Assembly: GCA_964484765.1 (NCBI GenBank)
Contig: CAZAGI010000005.1
Location: 62,001 to 126,000 of the forward strand
Source of the DNA: DSVQ01 sp964484765
GTDB lineage: Bacteria > Planctomycetota > Planctomycetia > Planctomycetales > Planctomycetaceae
Direction of reading: 5' to 3'
DNA: 64,000 bases
Shown here: positions 42,290-51,163 of the stretch, one piece after another
Layout: each line of letters opens with the position of its first letter
Numbering within the stretch: the first letter of the stretch is position 1
Program-made: the position numbers and the translations under genes
Notes under the pieces: generated by a model
The model's database searches: none
The model's input: the letters and a program-made list of their open reading frames with translations, nothing else
What the model was told of the DNA's origin: nothing

Positions 42290-42448
42290 TTGGCGGGGAC
42301 TTCCGAACGAGGGGCCAAGGCCGGTGACGTTGGTCGAAATGTGGATGGGACCTGTCGTGAAGCGTCGTGTTGCGACGTTCCACGCACCGCCAAGCAACCA
42401 GTTCGGTCTCTGCCGCCCGGTGATACGGGCTTGCTCACGGAGGAGCAC

Positions 42449-42667
42449 ATGCGGACTCGTTTCGGAATGGCCCTGGTGGTACTGTTGGCCGCCGCCCAAA
42501 TCGGCTGCATTTTCCCCATTTTTTCGTCATCTCCAGATGTCCGGGCACGGCAGTTGATCTTCACTTCCGAAGGTTACCGCCATATCCCGGAAATCTGGGA
42601 ACGCATGTGGGGCCTCGACATGCCCGATGTCGCTACGCCCTATCGCACGCACGGCGGTGTGATCTGA
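42449..42667 (+). CDS. Short secreted lipoprotein-like protein
   Basis: A 72-residue protein with a short signal (MRTRFGMALVVLLAAAQIG) ending in Cys20 that fits a lipobox loosely (Gln at -3). The mature part of 52 residues is well ordered in appearance (SPDVRARQLIFTSEGYRHIPE, then IWERMWGLDMPDVATPYRTHGG). The DNA frame is open further upstream, but GGAGGAG sits ideally 6 bases before this ATG. Function unknown. It follows the HU gene in the same direction after 159 bases. Confidence 0.65.
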   Translation: MRTRFGMALVVLLAAAQIGCIFPIFSSSPDVRARQLIFTSEGYRHIPEIWERMWGLDMPDVATPYRTHGGVI

Positions 42668-42673
42668 TCCGCG

Positions 42674-42702
42674 AGAAGCCCAGGGATCCTGTCCCTGGGT
42701 CT
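42674..42702. repeat. CCCAGGGA palindrome before pyrD
   Basis: CCCAGGGA (42679-42686) and TCCCTGGG (42692-42699) with a 5-base loop. The core AGAAGCCCAGGGA is the same as in the element upstream of gspE at 31645-31674. Confidence 0.7.
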
Positions 42703-42802
42703 GATTGCCGGAGTGCGGCGAGGCGGTTACCATCGCGCGTGCGGTGTTGCGTCATGACGTAACACGTTTGCCCGACTGTGAGCCTCGCCCGCGGACCGCC
42801 CC

Positions 42803-43744
42803 GTGCCCGATCTTTCCGTTCAACTCAATCGCCTGCGATTGCCCAATCCGATTCTCGTCGCTTCGGGAACCTTTGGATACGCGCGCGAGATGCAGGCGTT
42901 CGCCGATTTCTCCAAACTCGGCGGCATCATTCCCAAGACCGTGACGCCCTTGCCGCGACCGGGCAATCCGCCGCCGCGCACCGTTGAAACGGCGTCGGGA
43001 TTGCTCAACTCCATTGGTCTCGATAACGACGGCCTTGATGCCTTCATCGAGAAGCACCTGACGGCTCTGTTAGGACTTGGCGCGCCACTGATCGTGAACA
43101 TCGCCGGCAAGAACACGGCGGAGTTCGCGGCGATGGCGAACCGACTGAGCGAGTTCCCCGCCATTGCGGCGCTGGAACTGAACATCTCGTGCCCCAATGT
43201 CAGCGGCGGCGTGGACTACGGCACCAATCCGAAAATGACCGCGGAAGTGGTCTCCGCCGTGCGAGCCGCGTGCCCGTTTCCGATCATCGCGAAACTGACG
43301 CCGAACGTGACGAGCGTTCCCGAAATCGCCCAGGCGGCAGCCGACGGTGGAGCCGACGCGGTGTCGCTGATCAACACGTTTCAGGGACTGGCGATCGACT
43401 GGAAAAAGCGGCAACCGATCCTCGGGAATGGTATCGGCGGCCTCAGCGGCCCGGCGATCAAACCCCTCGCGCTGCGAATCGTCTGGCAAGTTGCGCAGAA
43501 GGTGAACATCCCGATCATCGGCATCGGCGGCATTCAATCCTTCGATGACATGATGGAGTTCTTCATCTGCGGCGCGTCCGCCGTGCAGATCGGCACCGCG
43601 AACTTTTACAACCCCGCGATGTCCTTCCAATTGGTGGACCAGTTGTCGCGCACGCTGGATGAACTCGGCTGCGCATCATTGAGGGACATTGTGGGGACAT
43701 TGCAACCATCGAAAGTCGCCAGGATGGCTGCCGCGGGGCATTAG
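42803..43744 (+). CDS. pyrD: Dihydroorotate dehydrogenase, class 1B type
   Basis: A 313-residue FMN enzyme of pyrimidine synthesis that oxidises dihydroorotate to orotate. Conserved segments: LVASGTFGY, the substrate Lys in IPKTVT (Lys45), LLNSIGLDNDG, and NISCPNVSGG with the catalytic Cys130 (class 1 enzymes use Cys; class 2 use Ser). GIGGIQSFDDMMEFFICGASAVQIGT forms the phosphate-binding end. Length and the Cys suggest 1B, which pairs with an iron-sulfur PyrK; PyrK is not in the window. GTG start. Confidence 0.95.
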   Translation: MPDLSVQLNRLRLPNPILVASGTFGYAREMQAFADFSKLGGIIPKTVTPLPRPGNPPPRTVETASGLLNSIGLDNDGLDAFIEKHLTALLGLGAPLIVNIAGKNTAEFAAMANRLSEFPAIAALELNISCPNVSGGVDYGTNPKMTAEVVSAVRAACPFPIIAKLTPNVTSVPEIAQAAADGGADAVSLINTFQGLAIDWKKRQPILGNGIGGLSGPAIKPLALRIVWQVAQKVNIPIIGIGGIQSFDDMMEFFICGASAVQIGTANFYNPAMSFQLVDQLSRTLDELGCASLRDIVGTLQPSKVARMAAAGH

Positions 43745-43750
43745 TATTTC

Positions 43751-43804
43751 GTAGGGTGGGCTGTGCCCACCAAAGTGCAAGATGGTGGGCACAGCCCACC
43801 CTAC
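43751..43804. repeat. Perfect 21-base inverted repeat between pyrD and trpS
   Basis: Arms 43751-43771 and 43784-43804 (core GTAGGGTGGGCTGTGCCCA) are exact complements around a 12-base loop. The strong hairpin lies between the pyrD stop (43744) and trpS start (43818), 13 bases before the trpS ATG. This sequence type is a recurrent intergenic palindrome; no T-run follows, so it is not an ordinary terminator. Confidence 0.9.
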
Positions 43805-43817
43805 AAAAGAATTATTC

Positions 43818-44795
43818 ATGCGTATTTTGTCCGGCATTCAACCTACGGGGCGGTTCCACTGGGGCAACTATTTCGGGGCCATTCAGCAGTACATCGCGCT
43901 GCAGGATAACGAGCAGGCGTTCTATTTCATTGCCGACCTGCATGCGCTGACGACGGTGCGCGAGCCGCAGCAACTTCAGCAGAACGTCACGGATGCCGCC
44001 CTGGATCTGCTCGCTCTCGGACTTGATCCGGCCAAAGCGACGTTGTTTCGGCAATCGGATGTTCCCGAAGTCAGCGAACTGATGTGGCTGTTGATGACGG
44101 TGACACAACATTCGTTGCTGGAAAAGTGTCACGCTTACAAAGACAAAGTCGCGAAGGGCATCGCCGCGGACGCCGGGTTGTTCACGTACCCGGTGCTGAT
44201 GGCCGCGGATATTCTGCTGTATGACAGCGATGTGGTGCCCGTCGGCGTCGATCAGGTGCAGCACGTCGAAGTCACGCGCGACATCGCGCAGCGGATCAAC
44301 ACCATCTACGGCGAAGGAACGCTGCATCTGCCCAACGCACGGGTGATGGAATCCGCGGCGAAGGTCCCCGGGCTCGATGGCGAGAAGATGTCGAAGAGCT
44401 ACGGCAATACGATCGAAATCTTCGAAACCGCGAAGTCGCTGCGGAAGAAGATCATGAGTATCAAGACCGATTCCACGCCGGTGGAAGCCCCCAAGAACCC
44501 CGACACCTGCCCGGTCTTCACGCTCTACAAACTCTTCGCCACGCCGGAACAGCAGGACGCGCTCGCCGCCCGTTACCGCGCCGGCGGCATGGGCTACGGT
44601 GAAGCGAAACAGACACTGTACGACGCGGCGTCGGAACACTTCGCCCCGGCCCGCGAACGGCGGGAGAAGTGGGAATCGCAACCCGCGGACCTGGAGCGTG
44701 TTCTCGCCGAAGGAGCAAGAAAAGCTCGCGCCAAGGGTCAGCAGGTGCTGCAGCGCGTCCGCGACGCGATGGGTTTGGGAAAACGCCTGGCATAA
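43818..44795 (+). CDS. trpS: Tryptophanyl-tRNA synthetase
   Basis: A 325-residue class I synthetase. The HIGH-type signature is at 8-18 (QPTGRFHWGNY), the AIDQ-like block is VGVDQVQHVEVTRDIAQRI (142-160) and the KMSKS motif is GEKMSKSYGN (188-197). It has the standard bacterial length. ATG 43818 starts MRILSGIQPTG, typical for the family; the frame upstream is inside the palindrome. The ribosome site is weak. Confidence 0.97.
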   Translation: MRILSGIQPTGRFHWGNYFGAIQQYIALQDNEQAFYFIADLHALTTVREPQQLQQNVTDAALDLLALGLDPAKATLFRQSDVPEVSELMWLLMTVTQHSLLEKCHAYKDKVAKGIAADAGLFTYPVLMAADILLYDSDVVPVGVDQVQHVEVTRDIAQRINTIYGEGTLHLPNARVMESAAKVPGLDGEKMSKSYGNTIEIFETAKSLRKKIMSIKTDSTPVEAPKNPDTCPVFTLYKLFATPEQQDALAARYRAGGMGYGEAKQTLYDAASEHFAPARERREKWESQPADLERVLAEGARKARAKGQQVLQRVRDAMGLGKRLA

Positions 44796-44808
44796 TCCCG
44801 ACCGCATC

Positions 44809-44838
44809 TTGACAGCGGTTTTCCAGGGGCGTTAGGTT
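44809..44838 (+). promoter_or_regulatory. Possible promoter of the secreted protein at 44887
   Basis: A perfect TTGACA (44809-44814) and TAGGTT (44833-44838) with an 18-base spacer, about 40 bases upstream of the start. Confidence 0.45.
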
Positions 44839-44886
44839 GGCTGGTGGACCTGTTTTGCAGCATTCCCCTTTGCTGAGCTTGCCCCG

Positions 44887-46512
44887 ATGTCGTCATCTCA
44901 TTCCCGCTGGATCGCTCCGCTTGTTGTCGGAACGATGTGTGCTCTGTTCGGCATTTCGGCCCGTGCTGCCGATCCCTTGCCGATGCTGGTGCTCGATTCT
45001 CCGGCGAAGACGGCCTACATCGTCGACACGCTCGATCCGGCGCGTGTCGCCGCGGTTCCGTTTGCCGATGCTGCCGCGCTGCGGAAAGGGACCTTTCGCA
45101 AGGTCTTCCGGACGGGTACGTCGATCTTCTACCTGGTGACGGTGGCCGACGGAGCTGGTCACCTGTTGACACAGCAAGTGGAATTCAACCTGACAGGACC
45201 ATCGCCCTTACCAAATCCTGCGACTGTGTTCACATTGCCGGTTTCCAATACCGCGGTGAACTTGAGCGCGACCTGCAATGGAAAATACCTCGTCGTCTGC
45301 GGCAACGGTGCCACGCCGGTCTCTGTCTTCAGCGCAGCCACCGGTGAAGAAGTCGACACGCTGGCACTTCCCAACAATATCTCGAATGTCTTCTGCGCCC
45401 AGGATGACGTTTCAGTGCTCGCGGTCGAAGTGGATGGCCTGGGGACGGGGCTGGGTGTCCGTCGGCTCACCATCGACGCCGCCGGCGTTTTGAGCGACAC
45501 GGGGCAAGTCCTGAATCTGCCTGGTGCGTATTCTGTGATCAATGTTCCAGGGACTGGCTTCGGGGTCGCGCTCAATCGTACCCCCATGACCGACTACGCC
45601 ACGGCATTCACGATGGCCGGTATGACTTCCAACGGCGCGGTGGGGATCTCTGCGGAGACTGCGGAAAGCCTGGCGTTCTCCTGCGGGGGCACCAACCTGA
45701 TTGTTCGCAGCCGGATCATGGGCGGGCCGATTGAGGCGGCCAGCGCTGTGGAGAGTTTCGGATTCAATGCGGAGACCGGGACGATCACGTCACCGGCAGC
45801 GCTCTCGTTTACCGTCGCTGCTCCCGGTGACGGACCGGCACCCGGCTCGAACCTTGTGAACCTCTCGACCGATGGCAACCTGATTGCCGCTTCGGAACAG
45901 GGACGTGTGAAACTCTATTCGGCCGCGGATGGCAGCTTCGTGCGCGAGTTCGTCTCTGCTGGATTGAGCGCGGGTGACATCACGTTCTTGTCGTGTTGCC
46001 AGTTCGCGAGCACGCATCCGCCGATTGAAGAACTGCTGATCGCCGGGCCCGATGTGAATAATGACATGGCGATCGACACCGAAATCCCGGTTCGGGGCGC
46101 CACACCCAGTTCGTATACGTTTCGCATCGATTTGAACGTCACCAATCCGATTCCGGCATACGTCGTGGAAGAGATTGGCCCGGTCTGGGACGTGGTGACG
46201 GTCACGGCCGATACGCCGACCGACACCGTGTTCCAGTTCCCAGGCGTAATTCTGGGTGCCATCTTCAATTTGCCGACGTATGTGATCTGGGTGCCTTCCG
46301 CAAACGATGGCAGCCTCACTTTTGAGATTCGCACGCGACGAAACCTGTTTCCGCCGAATTACCAGCCGAATGCGGCGGGCCCCGTGCCGCAAACCGTAGG
46401 AGCCGGCGTCTACAACTTTGCGTTCCAACCGGTGTTCGACGACTTCGGCAACCCCGTTGTCGGGACCGCGTACGAAGTCACGGGTGTGCAACCTTCCGCG
46501 AAGACGCCCTGA
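44887..46512 (+). CDS. Secreted beta-rich protein of unknown function (propeller-like)
   Basis: A 541-residue protein with signal peptide (residues 1-28, SARAAD end). The mature part is made of short beta strands and turns with GKYLVVCGNGATPVSVFSAATGE and SNLVNLSTDGNLIAASEQGRVKLYSAADGS-like phrases that resemble beta-propeller blades, then a different C-terminal domain from about residue 390 (HPPIEELLIAGPDVNNDMAI, DLNVTNPIPAYVVEEIGPVW). No known enzyme motif. It may be a surface or periplasmic binding protein. Confidence 0.65.
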   Translation: MSSSHSRWIAPLVVGTMCALFGISARAADPLPMLVLDSPAKTAYIVDTLDPARVAAVPFADAAALRKGTFRKVFRTGTSIFYLVTVADGAGHLLTQQVEFNLTGPSPLPNPATVFTLPVSNTAVNLSATCNGKYLVVCGNGATPVSVFSAATGEEVDTLALPNNISNVFCAQDDVSVLAVEVDGLGTGLGVRRLTIDAAGVLSDTGQVLNLPGAYSVINVPGTGFGVALNRTPMTDYATAFTMAGMTSNGAVGISAETAESLAFSCGGTNLIVRSRIMGGPIEAASAVESFGFNAETGTITSPAALSFTVAAPGDGPAPGSNLVNLSTDGNLIAASEQGRVKLYSAADGSFVREFVSAGLSAGDITFLSCCQFASTHPPIEELLIAGPDVNNDMAIDTEIPVRGATPSSYTFRIDLNVTNPIPAYVVEEIGPVWDVVTVTADTPTDTVFQFPGVILGAIFNLPTYVIWVPSANDGSLTFEIRTRRNLFPPNYQPNAAGPVPQTVGAGVYNFAFQPVFDDFGNPVVGTAYEVTGVQPSAKTP

Positions 46513-46531
46513 CACAAATCGTCGCGCGGAT

Positions 46532-47785
46532 TCAGTTGCGCAATGGCGATTGCCAGATCGAGGCATCGCACCAATCGGCGAAGTCGCCGACATCGCCGTA
46601 TTCTCCGAAATCGACGGTCAGAGTGAGCGTCCTGGCGGCGTCGAGCGCTATCGACGGTAACCGAACGGCCGGGCTGCGGCCGGTGAGTTCGCCGCTTTCC
46701 CACACCTCGCGGTCATCCACACGAACAGAGAATCGTGCCGAGCCTTTTCCTTCCGCGACGTCGTCAATTCCGACCGTCGCGCGAAAAACGCTGTCACCGG
46801 GTTGTAACCGATATTCGACGATTGTGCGGCTCTGCATCCCCAGACCGCGCGAAAACTCTTCTCCGCGCAATGCCAGCGGGGCCTGGTGCACACTGCGGTC
46901 GGAGATGATCGCGCGTTTGCCGCTCAGGTAGGGAGTGAACTCCGTCTTTTCCAGCTCGCGTTGGGAAAGTGGTCGACGGCGGGGACTCCAGCGGGTGGCT
47001 TTCACGATCTCGTGCCGCGGGACGGTGAGCACTCCCCCCACAGGAAGCGTCCATTCGACGCTTTGGTCGGGGCGGGGTTGGCATGCGGTCGCGGTGAAGC
47101 GGGTGCCATCGACAAGGTGCACTGCCCACCACAAAGCCGGTGGCTCGGGGATTGTGGTCAAATCGGGATCGAACCGGATCCAGCGCACCCGTTGCAGATC
47201 AAGCTGGATTGCTCCCAGCGATCCGCGCCATTGCACGAGACCGTTCTCCCAGGCAGAAAACTCGCCGGTGAGATCTTCCCCAACGACCAGCCGGACAGAG
47301 TCTTTCCCCGTGGGCAGTTGTTGCAGCGCACCAAGCCAGTCGCGCTGGATCGATGCCGCAGCGGGCATTTGACGGACGATCGCGGCGACATTCTCCAGCG
47401 GAAAAGCCAGTTCTGGCCGTCGTGACGACTTCGACCAGCCAGCGGTCAGCACATCGTCCGCGAGGCGCTGCACCGTCAATGGAAAACGATCACCCGTGCC
47501 GAGCACCACCCAATCACTGGTGTGCGACCGGCGTTTGGCGCGCGGAAAGCGAAGTTCGTCCAAGTCATCCACGGCGATCGTCTGCGGGGTCGTGGCGAGC
47601 ACCGTCAACCCCTCGGCTGTCCAGGATTGAAATGCCCCGCAGACCTCAGTTCCATCAGCGCGAATGACGCACACTTCGGGTTCCGCAGCGAAGACGCGGC
47701 ATACGAACAGGCTCACGAACACCCCCCAGAAGGGGACCATGTTGAAGGACGGGTTCGCCAAAGCCGAATGCGGATGGGAAAACAT
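46532..47785 (-). CDS. Secreted NPCBM-domain protein
   Basis: A 417-residue protein with a signal peptide (MVPFWGVFVSLFVCRVFAAE, following a 15-residue extension) and a beta-rich middle. The C-terminal NPCBM/NEW2 carbohydrate-binding type domain runs from about residue 285 to the end (YLSGKRAIISDRSVHQAPLALRG, LGMQSRTIVEYRLQPGDSVFRATVG, FSVRVDDREVWESGELTG). It starts 6 bases after the stop of the prenyltransferase-repeat gene and is likely co-transcribed with it. ATG 47740 is an alternative start. Confidence 0.8.
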   Translation of the reverse strand: MFSHPHSALANPSFNMVPFWGVFVSLFVCRVFAAEPEVCVIRADGTEVCGAFQSWTAEGLTVLATTPQTIAVDDLDELRFPRAKRRSHTSDWVVLGTGDRFPLTVQRLADDVLTAGWSKSSRRPELAFPLENVAAIVRQMPAAASIQRDWLGALQQLPTGKDSVRLVVGEDLTGEFSAWENGLVQWRGSLGAIQLDLQRVRWIRFDPDLTTIPEPPALWWAVHLVDGTRFTATACQPRPDQSVEWTLPVGGVLTVPRHEIVKATRWSPRRRPLSQRELEKTEFTPYLSGKRAIISDRSVHQAPLALRGEEFSRGLGMQSRTIVEYRLQPGDSVFRATVGIDDVAEGKGSARFSVRVDDREVWESGELTGRSPAVRLPSIALDAARTLTLTVDFGEYGDVGDFADWCDASIWQSPLRN

Positions 47786-47791
47786 TCGGTG

Positions 47792-48976
47792 TCACCGTTG
47801 AAAGATCGGCAGATAGTTGTTGGGCATCTGCAGAATCAGGCAGGCCATCGCGGTGCCGTATTCGTTGTTCACAAGCGAATCCGGCCAACTGCCGTCGGGC
47901 AATTGCCGCGAGAGAAGCTCGTCACGAATGGACGGATACCACGGTCGCCAGTATTTGTCACCGGCGTGCCACATGGCCTGCACGGCGTAATAGTGACCGT
48001 AAAAGTAGTGTGGTTCATAGCGCAGCATTTCGCCCTGCGGTTGATGCTGCACGAGATACTTCAAGCCGCTTTCGATTTCTTTGCCCTCGTACACACCGGC
48101 ACTGTAGAAGGCGACCAAGGCGGCGGCGGACCGGGGAAAGGCCGATTTCGGCGACTGACGAATCTGGTACTGAAACCCGCCATCGGTCGTCTGGCACCGG
48201 CGGACATATTCGAGCGCGAGATCGATGGTCACCTTAGGAACCGCGATTCCCGCATTGCGGGCCGCCCGCAACGCCATCATCTGACAGACCGTGACCGAAA
48301 TATCCGCTTCCTTACCATCCGGATCATAGCGCCAGCCGCCATCTTTGTTCTGTGAATTCACAATGAGCTGCACGGCGGCTTTGAGTGCCGTGCGGACATC
48401 GTCGCGCGGCGACATCCCATGCACTTCCGCGAGGAACAGCGTGGCAAAACCGTGGCCGTACATCGGACCGTGGGCTGCACTATCGGTCCGAATGATGAAT
48501 CCCGACGGTTCCGCCGAAGCGAGAATAAAATCGAGTGTTCGCGAAACCTGTGATCCGTAGACGCCACGACCGGGCGTGTGTCCGGCGGAGAGAAAGGCCA
48601 TGCCTGCCAATGCCGTCACAGCGACGTTGCGCTTGTAGACGGTCCCCGAGCCGAACGAGCCATCGGTGTGTTGTCGTGCAGCAAGATACACGAGCCCGGC
48701 GTCGATCGCCCGCTGGGTCTCGGGTGTCACGAATTCCTTCCCGGTGGACTCCACAGTGTTCGTTGCCGGGGGCGCTGCGAGTGCAGGCGTCGCGATGCCG
48801 ATGAACAGCAGACCAATCAAAAAGAAACACCAGGCTGTGTGTGTTCGTCCGCTCTTTTCCGGTCCCCTCGCCCCTGTGGGGGAGAGGGTTAGGGTGAGGG
48901 GGCCGCATTCACGGACGGATCGGCCAGCAAGGCGAATGATCTTCCGCACGAATGCAGCAAGCTCAACGGATGGCAT
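47792..48976 (-). CDS. Secreted prenyltransferase/squalene-cyclase-type repeat protein
   Basis: A 394-residue protein. An N-terminal extension of about 50 residues is followed by a signal helix (TAWCFFLIGLLFIGIATPAL) and an alpha/alpha barrel. At least four repeats contain the DGSFGSG, DGGWRYDP, DGGFQYQ and DGSWPDS phrases that mark prenyltransferase and squalene-oxidase repeats. No DxDD-type catalytic motif was seen, so it is probably not a cyclase but a binding or structural member, as found in planctomycetes. The start is uncertain: the region before the signal helix contains a palindrome (48861-48903). ATG 48976 or GTG 48949 are possible. Confidence 0.7.
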   Translation of the reverse strand: MPSVELAAFVRKIIRLAGRSVRECGPLTLTLSPTGARGPEKSGRTHTAWCFFLIGLLFIGIATPALAAPPATNTVESTGKEFVTPETQRAIDAGLVYLAARQHTDGSFGSGTVYKRNVAVTALAGMAFLSAGHTPGRGVYGSQVSRTLDFILASAEPSGFIIRTDSAAHGPMYGHGFATLFLAEVHGMSPRDDVRTALKAAVQLIVNSQNKDGGWRYDPDGKEADISVTVCQMMALRAARNAGIAVPKVTIDLALEYVRRCQTTDGGFQYQIRQSPKSAFPRSAAALVAFYSAGVYEGKEIESGLKYLVQHQPQGEMLRYEPHYFYGHYYAVQAMWHAGDKYWRPWYPSIRDELLSRQLPDGSWPDSLVNNEYGTAMACLILQMPNNYLPIFQR

Positions 48977-49040
48977 CTCGGTGTGACACTTTCGCCCCCT
49001 CACCCCAGTCCTCTCCCCCGCGGACAGGGGCGAGGGGGCC
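48861..49040. repeat. Inverted pair of CCCCTCGCCCCTGT-type repeats
   Basis: Segment 48861-48903 is matched in inverted orientation by 48993-49040 (shared CCCCTCGCCCCTGT and CTCTCCCCC cores, with small gaps). This pair flanks the most likely start of the prenyltransferase-repeat gene, so the left copy lies within its N-terminal coding region and is translated. Confidence 0.8.
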
Positions 49041-49064
49041 GGAGAAGTGATGGTTTCGGGGCGG

Positions 49065-49457
49065 TCATCGCAAGGGAACCACGTTCGGCGAGGTACTCCA
49101 CGGAACCGGGCTGGAGGCCATCGCTCCGGGCTGTGGCACGAGGACTGTCGAGCCGGGCAGCCGCCACAACGGTTGGGGACCGCGCGCGAAGATCGTATTC
49201 CCGGCGTTGGGATACATCGCCGAAAGCTGCCGCATGTTGAGCGCTTTCCGCGAATCACTCCGGGGTTCCACAAAGGTGCGAGGACGACTGAATGTTTCTG
49301 GACCGGAGCTCTCATCAGCGAAGGGATCATGACTGTCGTAGGACCGCGCCTCAACGTTCAAGTCGCGCATGTTACACGTGAGAAGTCGCATCTCCTGCGG
49401 GCCAATGCACCCCGCGAAGATCAACCCGCACGCGCTCATCGCCCACCATGATCTCAT
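49065..49457 (-). CDS. Short lipoprotein of unknown function
   Basis: A 130-residue protein. MRSWWAMSACGLIFAGCIG is a standard lipoprotein signal with lipobox FAGC (Cys17). The mature part is Pro/Ser/Arg-rich with no recognised domain. AAGGA lies about 11 bases upstream of the ATG. The start of the frame is open earlier, but this ATG gives the lipobox. Confidence 0.65.
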   Translation of the reverse strand: MRSWWAMSACGLIFAGCIGPQEMRLLTCNMRDLNVEARSYDSHDPFADESSGPETFSRPRTFVEPRSDSRKALNMRQLSAMYPNAGNTIFARGPQPLWRLPGSTVLVPQPGAMASSPVPWSTSPNVVPLR

Positions 49458-49633
49458 GTCCGTGACGATCCTTCGTCCCGTGCTTCGCGACTCCGTCGCC
49501 CATCGGCAATTTCTGCCGAAGCCAACTGTACCATGTTTTCGCCGACTTCGCCTAGACGGGATTCCCACAGGATTCGATCTCGTAAGTATCTCCCTTTTCA
49601 TGAGTTGCATTCCACCGGCTCATTCCCTTTCCC

Positions 49634-49713
49634 GAGCGTGAACGCTCGCTTCGCGGTTTCGCGCCCCGCGCTGGAAACACTCCGTGCTCTCCACTCGGGG
49701 TAAAACCGCGAAG
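49634..49713. repeat. Two nested palindromes upstream of the DUF1598-like gene
   Basis: GAGCGTGAACGCTC (49634-49647) followed by CTTCGCGGTTT (49649-49659), whose exact complement lies at 49703-49713. Confidence 0.7.
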
Positions 49714-49743
49714 CCAGTGGCGCAGACTCGCCGCCGAGACAGC

Positions 49744-49749
49744 TACAAT
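49744..49749 (+). promoter_or_regulatory. Possible -10 box of the DUF1598-like gene
   Basis: TACAAT lies about 37 bases before the ATG; no -35 match at proper distance was found. Confidence 0.3.
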
Positions 49750-49785
49750 GACACGAGGTGCGATGACTTTACGCGGAGTCCGGAC

Positions 49786-51159
49786 ATGTCCCTTCGATTT
49801 CCCCTCGTGATTGTCGTGCTGGCTGTCTGCGCGGTGGCACGCGCTCAACAGCAGCCCGGTGGTGGGAATAACAACAATCAGAACAACAACGCCGGTATTC
49901 TGATCAACGCCCAAGGGATTGTTGCCCCGGGTTTCACCGCTGACAGCTCCAGCAAGCTTGACAGGAAGCGCCGGCAGGCCCTCGCCGCAAAGACCTTGCC
50001 CGACGACCTCAACCGTGCCAGCGAATGCCGCAAAGTCTCGCTGGTGGCGCTCGAACAGGCGGTCGCTCAGGCGCAAGAGAAAGGTGAAAAACTTTCCGAC
50101 GACTTGCGCTGTCTCGCCGGACTGCAGCGAGTTGATTTTCTGTTTGTCGACGTGAACACGAAAGACCTGATTCTCGCGGGTCCCGCAGATGGCTTTGCCC
50201 CGGACGCCAGCGGACGGATGCGGGGTCTGGAATCCGGACGGCCGACGTTGTTGCTCGATGACCTGATTGTCGCGTGGCGGTTTGCGATGAAGGCCAGTGA
50301 AGTCGGTTGTTCGATCGATCCGCGGCCGCAGAATCTCGCGGCGCTGCAGCAATACGTGGCGCAGAACAGTTCGCCCGCCAGTGTGGCTGTGGTTGAAGGT
50401 CGATACAAGAAAATGGGAGAAGCTCTCGGGATGCACGACGTCCGCGTCGACGGCGTTCCCGCTGATTCACACTTCGGCCGTGTGCTGGTCGAAGCGGATT
50501 ACCGCATGAAGCGTATCTCGCTCGGTCTTGAGAATCCTGGCGTGAAAGGACTGATCAGCCACCTCGCGATGCTGAAAGGAGGCGGCAACAGCATCCAGCG
50601 CTGGTGGTTCGTTCCGTTGTATGAAGGGTTGTATCGGAGCGAAGACCGTCTCGCGTTTCAACTGGTGGGGCAGCGCGCACAGCTGCTCTCGCAGGATGAA
50701 CTCACGAACGCCACCGGCGAGCGCTTTGCTGCCGCGACCACCAGATTGACGACGCAGGCATTCTCAAAAGGGTTCACCGAAAAGTATGCGGCCCTGGCTA
50801 ACGAATCGCCCGTGTTTGCGGAACTGCAAAACCTCATCGACTGGTGTGTGCTCACCGCATTGATTGATCGCGAACGGCTGATCGACAAGATCAGTTGGAA
50901 TCCCGGCGTGTTCGCTGATGCCGAAAGGTTGCCACACGAAGTCGGCCCCGTTCCAAAGGAAGTCCCGGCGATGGTGAACATCAAACGGGTGAGCGGCAGT
51001 TCGATCGTGGGGCTGATTGCCGGCGGCGTGACCATTCATCCTGGCAAGATCGTGTCGCCAAACGCGATCAAAACCGACCCCGCGTTGCGTCTCGACATCC
51101 AGCGCACGGACGCAATACCGAAAGAACGCCCGACCGCCCAACGCTGGTGGTGGGATTGA
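49786..51159 (+). CDS. Secreted DUF1598-like protein
   Basis: A 457-residue protein with signal peptide (MSLRFPLVIVVLAVCAVARA), an Asn/Gln-rich stretch, then one continuous alpha/beta domain: LPDDLNRASECRKVSLVALE, FLFVDVNTKDLILAGPADGF, RPTLLLDDLIVAWRFAM, VGCSIDPRPQNLAALQQYV, MHDVRVDGVPADSHFGRVLV, EADYRMKRISLGLE. From memory this matches the planctomycete-specific DUF1598 family, whose function is unknown. ATG 49786 is preferred over the frame start at 49684 because of the signal peptide and GGAG 8 bases upstream. Confidence 0.8.
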   Translation: MSLRFPLVIVVLAVCAVARAQQQPGGGNNNNQNNNAGILINAQGIVAPGFTADSSSKLDRKRRQALAAKTLPDDLNRASECRKVSLVALEQAVAQAQEKGEKLSDDLRCLAGLQRVDFLFVDVNTKDLILAGPADGFAPDASGRMRGLESGRPTLLLDDLIVAWRFAMKASEVGCSIDPRPQNLAALQQYVAQNSSPASVAVVEGRYKKMGEALGMHDVRVDGVPADSHFGRVLVEADYRMKRISLGLENPGVKGLISHLAMLKGGGNSIQRWWFVPLYEGLYRSEDRLAFQLVGQRAQLLSQDELTNATGERFAAATTRLTTQAFSKGFTEKYAALANESPVFAELQNLIDWCVLTALIDRERLIDKISWNPGVFADAERLPHEVGPVPKEVPAMVNIKRVSGSSIVGLIAGGVTIHPGKIVSPNAIKTDPALRLDIQRTDAIPKERPTAQRWWWD

Positions 51160-51163
51160 TCAC

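Larger units (their letters stand above)
49458..49785. other. Intergenic region between the lipoprotein and DUF1598-like genes
   Basis: A 328-base divergent gap. It contains a short palindrome (GAGCGT..ACGCTC, 49634-49647), an 11-base inverted repeat (49649-49659 with 49703-49713), and a probable -10 box of the right-hand gene. Confidence 0.6.

Noticed and set aside
43751..43804. Hairpin after pyrD as an intrinsic terminator
   Set aside because: The stem is perfect but no T-run follows on either strand, and the sequence fits a repeated palindrome family.
49684..49785. N-terminal extension of the DUF1598-like protein
   Set aside because: It overlaps an intergenic palindrome and a -10 box; the signal peptide begins at 49786 after a good ribosome site.
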